Shown piece by piece: positions 58,188 to 64,000 of a stretch of DNA of 64,000 nucleotides (the stretch's first letter is position 1; every line of letters begins with the position of its first letter). The notes beneath the pieces are model-generated. The model was given only the letters and a program-made list of their open reading frames with translations. It searched no databases and had not been told where the DNA came from. Made by a program: the position numbers and the translations under genes. Source of the DNA: Actinocatenispora comari. GTDB taxonomy: Bacteria; Actinomycetota; Actinomycetes; Mycobacteriales; Micromonosporaceae. Location: the NCBI RefSeq assembly GCF_017312725.1, contig NZ_BOPO01000147.1:18995-82994 (forward strand). Direction: 5' to 3'.

Positions 58188-60116
58188 ATGACGGCGACCG
58201 TACGCGACGAGCACCCGGGCGGACACGTCGACGAGGCGACCGCCCGCCAGGCGGCCGAGCAGGCCCGCGAGACCGAATGGCGCAAGCCCAGCTTCGGCAA
58301 GGAGCTGTTTCTCGGCCGGCTGCGGCTGGACCTGGTCCACCCGCACCCCGAGCCGGACCCGGCCGACGTCGAGCGCGGCGAGGCGTACCTGGCACGGGTC
58401 CGCGAGTTCGCCGCGACCCGCATCGACGGGCGCCGGATCGAGCGCGACGACCGGATCGACGACGACACCCTGCGCGGCCTGCGCGAGCTGGGCGCGTTCG
58501 GGATGAAGATCGACCCGGCGTACGGCGGGGTCGGCCTCTCGCAGTACTACTACGGCCGGGCGCTGATGGTCGTCTCCTCGGCGTCGCCGGCGGTCGCCGC
58601 GCTGCTGTCCGCGCACCAGTCGATCGGCGTACCGCAGCCGCTCAAGCTGTTCGGCACCGAGGAGCAGAAGCGCAGGTACCTGCCGCGGCTCGCGGCCGGC
58701 GAGATCAGCGCGTTCCTGCTCACCGAGCCGGACGTCGGCTCCGACCCGGCTCGGCTGGCCACCAGCGCCACCCGTACCGACGACGGCGGGTACCGCATCG
58801 ACGGGGTGAAGCTGTGGGCCACCAACGGGGTGCTCGCCGACCTGCTGGTGGTGCTGGCCCGGGTGCCGGACGCCGGGATCACCGCGTTCGTCGTCCCGGC
58901 CGACGCCGAGGGCATCACCGTCGAGCGGCGCAACTCGTTCATGGGCCTGCGCGGCCTGGAGAACAGCGTCACCCGGTTCCACCGGGTGTACGTGCCGGCC
59001 GCCGACCGGATCGGCGCCGAGGGCCAGGGCCTCAAGATCGCTCTCACCACGCTGAACACCGGCCGGCTCGCGCTGCCCGCGCCGTGCGTCGGCGCCGCGA
59101 AGTACAGCCTGGCGGTGGCCCGCGAGTTCGCCGCGGCCCGGGTGCAGTGGGGCAAGCCGGTCGGCGCGCACGAGGCGGTGGCCGGGCAGCTCGCCGAGCT
59201 GGCCGCCGGCACGTACGGGATGGAGGCGGTGCTCGACCTGTGCGACCTGCTCGCCGACGACGACCGCAACGACATCCGGATCGAGGCCGCGATCGCCAAG
59301 CTGTACGCCTCCGAGCTCGGCTGGCGCATCGTCGACGCGGCGATGCAGATCCGCGGCGGCCGCGGGTACGAGACGGCCGACTCGCTGGCCGCCCGCGGCG
59401 AGCGCCCGATCCGTACCGAGCAGCTGCTGCGGGACATGCGGATCAACCGGATCTTCGAGGGGTCCAGCGAGATCATGCGGCTGTTCATCGCCCGCGAGGC
59501 GGTCGACCAGCACCTGTCGGTCGCCGGTGAGCTGATCGACCCGACGGTGTCGGTGCCCGGCAAGGCGCGGGCCGGTGCGAAGGCGGGTGCGTTCTACGCG
59601 CACTGGCTGCCCGGCCTCGCGGTCGGCCGGGGCCAGAACCCCGCCTCGTACGCCGAGTTCGGGCCGCTGGCCCGGCACCTGCGGTACGTGGAGCGGGCCA
59701 GCCGGCGCCTGGCCCGCTCCACGTTCTACGCGATGGCCCGCTGGCAGGGTGGGCTGGAACGCAAGGAGCGGTTCCTCGGCCGCATCGTCGACATCGGCGC
59801 CGAGCTGTTCGCGATGACCGCCGCCTGCGTGCGCGCCAGCCGGGACGAGCGGGCCGGCTCGCCGCACGCGACCGCCTCGGCGGAGCTCGCCGACCTGTTC
59901 TGCGTGCAGGCCACCGCGCGGGCCGACGCGCTGTTCGATGCGTTGTGGCGCAACGACGACGAGCTGGAGCGGCGGGCCGCGGCGCGGGTGCTCGACGGCC
60001 GGTACGCCTTCCTGGAGGAGGGCATCCTGGCGCCGAGCGACGACGGTCCCTGGGTGGCTCACCACGAGCCGGGCCCGGCCACCGTCGCCAACCTCCGCCG
60101 GCACGTCCCGCGCTGA
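58188..60116 (+). CDS. Long acyl-CoA dehydrogenase family protein
   Basis: A 642-aa flavoenzyme. Residues ~60-430 form a standard acyl-CoA dehydrogenase: GEISAFLLTEPDVGSDPARLATSA, YRIDGVKLWATNGVLAD, RVQWGKPVG, and Glu424 in RIFEGSSEIMRLF. A further ~200-residue helical C-terminal domain (LRYVERASRRLARSTFYAMARWQGGLERKERFLGR...) matches VLCAD/FadE-type long forms that form dimers and act on long or branched chains. The ATG at 58188 has AAGGGGG ahead. Monocistronic, ending in a very strong hairpin. Confidence 0.9.
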   Translation: MTATVRDEHPGGHVDEATARQAAEQARETEWRKPSFGKELFLGRLRLDLVHPHPEPDPADVERGEAYLARVREFAATRIDGRRIERDDRIDDDTLRGLRELGAFGMKIDPAYGGVGLSQYYYGRALMVVSSASPAVAALLSAHQSIGVPQPLKLFGTEEQKRRYLPRLAAGEISAFLLTEPDVGSDPARLATSATRTDDGGYRIDGVKLWATNGVLADLLVVLARVPDAGITAFVVPADAEGITVERRNSFMGLRGLENSVTRFHRVYVPAADRIGAEGQGLKIALTTLNTGRLALPAPCVGAAKYSLAVAREFAAARVQWGKPVGAHEAVAGQLAELAAGTYGMEAVLDLCDLLADDDRNDIRIEAAIAKLYASELGWRIVDAAMQIRGGRGYETADSLAARGERPIRTEQLLRDMRINRIFEGSSEIMRLFIAREAVDQHLSVAGELIDPTVSVPGKARAGAKAGAFYAHWLPGLAVGRGQNPASYAEFGPLARHLRYVERASRRLARSTFYAMARWQGGLERKERFLGRIVDIGAELFAMTAACVRASRDERAGSPHATASAELADLFCVQATARADALFDALWRNDDELERRAAARVLDGRYAFLEEGILAPSDDGPWVAHHEPGPATVANLRRHVPR

Positions 60117-60133
60117 CCCGCCACCCGCGTCGA

Positions 60134-60175
60134 CCGCGGTGTCGAGAGGCACGTGCTTGCCCCTCGACACCGCGG
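60134..60175. terminator. Bidirectional terminator hairpin
   Basis: CCGCGGTGTCGAGAGGCA at 60134-60151 pairs with 60158-60175 at 17 of 18 positions around a 6-base loop, between the convergent acyl-CoA dehydrogenase and VOC genes. Confidence 0.85.
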
Positions 60176-60186
60176 GCGGCGGCGGG

Positions 60187-60894
60187 TCAGCGGTGCCGCA
60201 GGCAGAACTCGTTGCCGTCCGGGTCGGCCAGGACGGTCCAGTCGACGTCGCCCTGGCCGATGTCGAGCCGGGTCGCGCCGAGGGCCAGCAGCCGGTCGAG
60301 CTCGGCCCGCGGATCACCGTCCGGCGCGAGGTCGAAGTGCAGCCGGTTCTTGCCGAGCTTGGGCGCGACGGGCGGGCCGCCCCAGGTCACCTTGGGGCCG
60401 CCGTGCGGCGATCGGATGGCGGTCTCCTCGTCCTGGTCCCACACCAGCGGCCAGCCGAGCGCCTTGCTCCAGAAGTACCCGACGGCCTGGGAACCGTCGC
60501 AGGCCAGCGCGCCGAGGAAGCCGCAGTCGGCGAGGAACCTGTTGCCGGCCGGCAGCACGCAGAACTCGTTGCCGTCCGGGTCGGCCATGACCGCGTGCTC
60601 GGCGTCCGGGCCCTGACCGATGTCGATGTGCCGGCCGCCGAGCTCCAGCGCCCGGGCCACGGTCTGCTCCTGATGCTCGGCCGAGCTGCTGGTCAGGTCG
60701 AAATGGATCTGGTTCTGGTCGCGTTTGGGCTCGTCCGAGGCCAGACATCGGATCCGGAAGCCGGTGTCGTCGGTGGGTGTCAGCGCGGCGCCGGCCGGGT
60801 CGTCCGCCCGATCCCAGCCGAGCAGGCCGGCCCAGAAGCGGGCCAGCCCGGCGGGGTCGGGGGAGTCGAAACACAGTGCGTCGAGTGTTGCCAT
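60187..60894 (-). CDS. VOC-family (glyoxalase-like) protein, two domains
   Basis: A 235-aa protein with two beta-alpha-beta-beta-beta modules: ALCFDSPDPAGLARFWAGLLGW...DPDGNEFCVL and ...YFWSKALGWPLVW...ADPDGNEFCLRHR. Each carries H-x-D and E at metal-ligand positions (IHFDL, HFDLAPD, GNEFC). The VOC fold includes glyoxalases, dioxygenases and antibiotic-binding proteins, so function is open. The start is ATG 60894, 18 bp inside a longer ORF. Confidence 0.86.
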   Translation of the reverse strand: MATLDALCFDSPDPAGLARFWAGLLGWDRADDPAGAALTPTDDTGFRIRCLASDEPKRDQNQIHFDLTSSSAEHQEQTVARALELGGRHIDIGQGPDAEHAVMADPDGNEFCVLPAGNRFLADCGFLGALACDGSQAVGYFWSKALGWPLVWDQDEETAIRSPHGGPKVTWGGPPVAPKLGKNRLHFDLAPDGDPRAELDRLLALGATRLDIGQGDVDWTVLADPDGNEFCLRHR

Positions 60895-61018
60895 TCCGGG
60901 TCTCCGATCCATCCTGGCCGGAGCGGGTCTCCGGCTGTGAGAAAGGCCACGCTAAGCAGCTCGCGGGTCGCGCCGCAACCGGATTGGCCGGACTCACCGG
61001 TGGCTCTGCCAGGACCGC

Positions 61019-61846
61019 TCAGCCGTCCACCGCGTCGAGCAGTGCGCGGCCGAGCCTGGCGTGTGCCCGTACCGCCGGGTGGGTGCCGCCGTAGTCGTCC
61101 GGATCGGGCAGCCGGTCGGCGAGGAACACGAAGGTGGCCGCCGGCACGTCGTCGGCGTCGAACACGATGCCCACCTCGTGCCGGCAGTCCTCGTCCGCGC
61201 CGTGCTTGACCGCCACCCGCCGGCGCTGCGCCGACGGCAGGTCCCGGCGCACCCCGTCGCAGTACCCGGGCTGCGCCCACCGCATCGCCCGCAGCACCGT
61301 GCCGGTACCGGCCGGCGACAGCAGCGTGCCGGACCCGAGCCGGCGCAGCAGTTCGTGCGTCTCCCGGGCGGTGGTGGTACCGAGGAAGAAGCGTCGCTCG
61401 TCGGCCGGCAGCGGCTGCACCCGGGTGTGCCGGAACCCTTGCGCGGCAAGGAAGTCGTTGATGCGTGGGCCGGGGAGCAGCCGGCCGATCAGCCGTACCG
61501 CGGTGTTGTCGGAGCCGGTCACCAGCGCCACCAGCAGGTGCGCCGCGGTCAGCCGGTCACCGAAGGCCGCCTGCAGGTGCAGCGTGCCGGTGCCGTCGGC
61601 GACCAGCTCCGCGGTCAGCTCGACGGTGTCGGTCAGGGCCAGCTCGCCGCGGTCGACGGCGGCGAGCACCGCGCACGCGATCGCCACCTTCTGCACGCTC
61701 GCCGCGACCACCACGGCGTCCGGATCCACGTCGACCACGGCCTCGCCGAACAGCGTCAGGTACGAGTGCCAGCGGCCACCGGCCGCCGCGGCGCACCGCT
61801 CGTGGATCGCGGCGAGCCGGTCAGCCCGCGCAGGACGGGCAGTCAC
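61019..61846 (-). CDS. Class A beta-lactamase-like serine hydrolase, cytosolic
   Basis: A 275-aa protein of the beta-lactamase 2 fold. Ser50-x-x-Lys53 (ASVQK), the SDN loop at 112-114 and a KTG-like box reading KHG at 214-216 are present. The omega-loop Glu of true class A enzymes is not evident. There is no signal peptide, so it cannot protect the wall; a cytosolic peptidase or esterase role is likelier. GTG 61846 overlaps the Zur gene by 26 bases, so it is the third gene of the SmtB-Zur operon, an unusual partner. Confidence 0.8.
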   Translation of the reverse strand: MTARPARADRLAAIHERCAAAAGGRWHSYLTLFGEAVVDVDPDAVVVAASVQKVAIACAVLAAVDRGELALTDTVELTAELVADGTGTLHLQAAFGDRLTAAHLLVALVTGSDNTAVRLIGRLLPGPRINDFLAAQGFRHTRVQPLPADERRFFLGTTTARETHELLRRLGSGTLLSPAGTGTVLRAMRWAQPGYCDGVRRDLPSAQRRRVAVKHGADEDCRHEVGIVFDADDVPAATFVFLADRLPDPDDYGGTHPAVRAHARLGRALLDAVDG

Positions 61847-62222
61847 CGAAGATCTCCACCGTGTGCGAGACCTGCCGGTACCCGTGCTCGGCGGCGACCT
61901 TCGCGGCCCACTGCTCGACCGCCGGGCCGGCCACCTCCACCGTCGCGCCGCACCGCCGGCAGACCAGGTGATGGTGGTGGTCCTCCTGCCGGCACCGCCG
62001 GTACAGGTGCTCGCCGTTGGGCGGGCGCATGGTGTCCACCTCGCCGGCGTCGGCGAGCGCCTGGAGGGTGCGGTACACCGTGGTCAGGCCGACGGCGTCG
62101 CCCTGCCCGCGCAGCATCGCGTGCAGGTCCTGCGCGCTGCGGAACTCGTCCACCTCCGACAGCAGCTGCATCACCGCCGCCCGCTGCCGGGTCGCCCGCC
62201 CCATCGGCCGTCCCTGGGTCAC
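61821..62222 (-). CDS. zur: Zinc uptake regulator, Fur family
   Basis: A 133-aa Fur protein. The helix-turn-helix is ATRQRAAVMQLLSEVDEFRSAQDLHAMLRGQGDAVGLTTVYRTLQ. The regulatory metal segment EDHHHHLVCRRCG and C-terminal CPSC form the two Cys-x2-Cys structural zinc pairs. Together with an SmtB-type repressor immediately upstream, it matches the mycobacterial smtB-zur pair (Rv2358-Rv2359). It represses zinc-uptake genes when zinc is plentiful. GTG 62222 overlaps the SmtB stop as GTGA. Confidence 0.88.
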   Translation of the reverse strand: MTQGRPMGRATRQRAAVMQLLSEVDEFRSAQDLHAMLRGQGDAVGLTTVYRTLQALADAGEVDTMRPPNGEHLYRRCRQEDHHHHLVCRRCGATVEVAGPAVEQWAAKVAAEHGYRQVSHTVEIFGDCPSCAG

Positions 62223-62569
62223 GAACCCTCCCCGGCGGCGACGGCCGGCTCGGTGGCGTCCCGGTCGATCGGCTCCGGTTCGCGCGCGTGGCTGACCGCG
62301 TCGGCGACGATGTGCGCGACGTGCTGGTCGGCCAGCGAGTACGCGATCTCGCGACCGCGGCGCTGGCCGCGCACCACGCCGGCGCCCTTGAGCACCCGCA
62401 GGTGCTGGGAGACCAGCGGCTGCGGCGCGCCGATCGCGTCGACCAGCTCGTGCACGCAGCGCGGGCCGGCGGCGAGCTCGGTGACCACCGCGATGCGCAG
62501 CGGCGCGGCCAGCGCCCGCAGCAGCTCACCCGCCGCCTGATAGCTCTCGGACGCGTTGGGCATGCTCAT
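62219..62569 (-). CDS. ArsR/SmtB-family zinc-responsive repressor
   Basis: A 116-aa winged-helix repressor: ELLRALAAPLRIAVVTELAAGPRCVHELVDAIGAPQPLVSQHLRVLKGAGVVRGQRRGREIAYSL. The C-terminal alpha-5 metal site D-x-H...H-x2-E (ADQHVAHIVADAVSHARE) is the zinc-sensing arrangement of SmtB. It relieves repression of its own operon when zinc is high, as in mycobacteria, where it controls zur. ATG 62569 overlaps the stop of a 13-codon leader peptide (ATGA). Confidence 0.88.
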   Translation of the reverse strand: MSMPNASESYQAAGELLRALAAPLRIAVVTELAAGPRCVHELVDAIGAPQPLVSQHLRVLKGAGVVRGQRRGREIAYSLADQHVAHIVADAVSHAREPEPIDRDATEPAVAAGEGS

Positions 62570-62607
62570 CGGCCGCACCACGGGCAGCACGTGACGACAG
62601 CGGTCAT
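62566..62607 (-). CDS. 13-residue Cys-rich leader peptide (MTAVVTCCPWCGR)
   Basis: ATG 62607 opens a 13-codon ORF ending in a TGA that overlaps the SmtB-type gene start as ATGA. GGTGGGG lies six bases upstream as a plausible ribosome site. The peptide has three Cys in a CCPWC motif. In mycobacteria consecutive Cys codons in short upstream ORFs mediate cysteine-responsive attenuation; alternatively the peptide or its Cys could sense zinc. Translational coupling to a zinc-sensor operon makes it intriguing, but expression is unproven. Confidence 0.5.
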   Translation of the reverse strand: MTAVVTCCPWCGR

Positions 62608-62657
62608 GTCCCCACCGTATCGCTCCACCGGCGGCGGCCGAGCGGGCCGACGGCCGC

Positions 62658-62933
62658 TCAGCTCAGCTTGACCACCGCGATGACCACCAGCACCGCGATG
62701 AGCAGCAGTTGCATCGCCCGGCGGGCGGCCAGCAGCCGCGGCCAGGTCACCCGCAGCACCGCGACCAGCCCGGCCGCGATCAGCAGCAGCACGATCGCGC
62801 CGACCAGCCCCGGGGCGAACAGCCCGACCAACACCACGGCCAGGGCGAAAAGGAACACTCCGGTACGCGGCAGCCCGGCCAGCCAGGCGAGCAGCACCTG
62901 CGCCCGCCGTACCACCGGTGAACCTTGCGACAT
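62658..62933 (-). CDS. Small conserved membrane protein
   Basis: A 91-aa protein. SPVVRRAQVLLAWLAGLPRTGVFLFALAVVLVGLFA is followed by LVGAIVLLLIAAGLVAVL and MQLLLIAVLVVIAVVKL: three membrane helices with a basic loop (RVTWPRLLAARRA). No family name is certain. It lies upstream of and in the same direction as the SmtB operon but 50 bp from its leader, and appears to have its own promoter. Confidence 0.72.
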   Translation of the reverse strand: MSQGSPVVRRAQVLLAWLAGLPRTGVFLFALAVVLVGLFAPGLVGAIVLLLIAAGLVAVLRVTWPRLLAARRAMQLLLIAVLVVIAVVKLS

Positions 62934-63074
62934 AGCCACAGACCCTAACGCGGTGGCGACGGTCGGTGGGGCCGCGCACGGACGAAACGGATCGAGCGCG
63001 GCGACGGGCCGGTGCCGCGCACCGGCGCCGGGCGGTACCGGTAGCGTTGCCGGCAACGAGGTACGGATCGATGC

Positions 63075-63479
63075 GTGGGGGACGTCGTGCTGGTGGTCAA
63101 CCGGTTCGTGCTGGGCGCCGGCCAGCTCGACGAACGGGACGTGACCGGGCCGGACCCGGACGCCGAGCGCGACTTCCTGGCCCGAGCCGAACCGGCGCTC
63201 GCGGCACTGGCCGGCTGCCCCGGTTTCGTGCACGGCGAGCTGGGGCGCGCGGCCGACGACCCGACCCGCTGGTGCCTGGTGACCCGGTGGGCGTCCATCG
63301 GCGCGTACCGGCGGGCACTCGGGTCGTACCAGGTGAAGATCGCGGCCACCCCGCTGCTGGCCGAGGCGGTCGAGGAGCCCACCGGGTACGAGGTGTTGCG
63401 CAGCGCCGACCCCGACGGCATCCGCGCCGAGGACAGCGATCGGACGCCGGGCGAGGCCAACCGCCCGCCGCGGCGGTAA
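63075..63479 (+). CDS. Antibiotic biosynthesis monooxygenase (ABM)-type protein
   Basis: A 134-aa protein. VLVVNRFVLGAGQLDERDVTG, then FLARAEPALAALAGCPGFVHGELGRAADDPTRWCLVTRWASIGAYRRAL is the dimeric alpha+beta-barrel ABM pattern. A disordered tail (DGIRAEDSDRTPGEANRPPRR) ends it. ABM proteins range from monooxygenases to haem-degrading enzymes; here no specific residues are diagnostic. GTG 63075 is taken as start; GTG 63087 is possible. Confidence 0.82.
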   Translation: MGDVVLVVNRFVLGAGQLDERDVTGPDPDAERDFLARAEPALAALAGCPGFVHGELGRAADDPTRWCLVTRWASIGAYRRALGSYQVKIAATPLLAEAVEEPTGYEVLRSADPDGIRAEDSDRTPGEANRPPRR

Positions 63480-63716
63480 CGGCATGGCCCGCCGGCGCGA
63501 ATCTCCCCTCGCCAGGGCGTGTCGTGGCGCCCGCGGCCGGTCGGACGCCGGGACACGGACCAGCCTCGGCCGGCAACGGTCGACCGCGAGTGGTGTGGCG
63601 ACCACACATCGGTCACGCCCGACAGGTGGTGCCCCGGCTGGTTACGATCACCGCAAACCAGCAGACCGGGGGAGCCGACCGAACATGATCGTCAGCGGGG
63701 CGTGGGGGGAGTGCGG

Positions 63717-64000
63717 ATGACCGGTCCCACCGGTGACACCCCCGAGCCGACCCGTCCCGCCGCCACGCCGCCCGCCGGTTCCCCGCCGGGCTGGACGCCG
63801 CCCAGCCCACCTGGCGGGCACCCGGCCTGGACCCCACCGTCGTCGCCCGCCGCGCCCCTGCCCGGCAACCCGCCACCGTCCGTCCCGCCGTCCGGCAGCC
63901 CGCCACCGCCCGCGGCCGCACCGTCCGGTGCTCCGGGAGTACCGCCGTCCGGTGCTCGCGGTGTGCCGCCGTCCGGTGCTGCCGGTGTGCCGCCGGCGGG
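63717..64000 (+). CDS. Proline-rich protein, N-terminal part
   Basis: ATG 63717 has GGGGAG eight bases upstream and begins MTGPTGDTPEPTRPAATPPAG. The ~95 residues in view are nearly all Pro, Gly, Ala and Ser (PPSGA[R/A]GVPPSG units at the end). Such starts usually lead into a membrane domain in actinomycetes (for example RDD or DUF4190 proteins), but the rest is out of the window. Confidence 0.6.
   Translation, partial: MTGPTGDTPEPTRPAATPPAGSPPGWTPPSPPGGHPAWTPPSSPAAPLPGNPPPSVPPSGSPPPPAAAPSGAPGVPPSGARGVPPSGAAGVPPA

Noticed and set aside
61019..61846. Antibiotic-resistance beta-lactamase
   Set aside because: No signal peptide, no clear omega-loop Glu and KHG instead of KTG; resistance activity is not supported.

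Overview
The window is one contiguous stretch of a very high-GC (roughly 70-75% by eye) actinobacterial chromosome. Codon third positions are almost all G/C, and many starts are GTG in four-base overlaps. Several genes look leaderless, secreted proteins carry Tat or Sec signals, and three proteins end in sortase-type LPxTG tails. Gene content (FabG4/FadA2/HtdX, an orphan MCE protein, an F420-type reductase, an SmtB/Zur pair, a DUF574-type methyltransferase) fits a mycelial actinomycete, perhaps Micromonosporaceae; the genus cannot be fixed from the sequence alone. I saw no tRNA, rRNA, CRISPR array, transposase or prophage gene.

Layout. 1-2477: the 5' end of a MocR-type regulator, a divergent methyltransferase and a Tat-exported peptidoglycan amidase. 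2567-6720: SDR, alpha/beta hydrolase and Baeyer-Villiger-type monooxygenase read leftward in the order of the mycobacterial mymA operon, divergent from a TetR gene across a perfect palindrome. 6784-16384: a lipid region with MCE, acyl-CoA ligase and FadA2-like thiolase leftward, FabG4-like reductase and MaoC hydratase rightward, then a TetR repressor divergent from SCP2 and acyl-CoA dehydrogenase. Both divergent promoters carry the same 14-bp palindrome, so the TetR probably controls the block. 16461-20004: LPxTG protein, a TetR/SDR pair and an HNH lipoprotein.

20158-27403 is the most unusual unit: five tightly coupled genes encoding a Cys-rich SWIM-like protein, an unrecognised 456-aa protein, a VWA protein, a MoxR AAA+ ATPase and a 937-aa DUF5682-like protein. 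It looks like a MoxR-VWA chaperone or conflict-type system.

27896-45735 is mixed: secreted protease, SRPBCC, DHFR-like reductase, LPxTG proteins, a LigD-like protein without its ligase lysine, D-amino acid oxidase, ECF sigma factor with a coupled membrane protein, methyltransferases, LacI with a GH64 glucanase, MFS with LysR, a glycosyltransferase behind a 6-codon uORF, and a peroxiredoxin. 45812-57256 is more metabolic: argG with an ArgR-like operator, transketolase, CsoR, mannitol dehydrogenase, and an ECF thiamine/HMP transporter under a TPP riboswitch. 57499-64000 holds a secreted protein, a long acyl-CoA dehydrogenase, a VOC protein, and an SmtB-Zur-serine hydrolase operon. That operon is preceded by a 13-codon Cys-rich leader peptide. 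The window closes with a small membrane protein, an ABM-type monooxygenase and the start of a proline-rich protein.

Intergenic regions are rich in short tandem GC repeats, and several proteins contain matching low-complexity linkers. Strong hairpins separate most convergent gene pairs.
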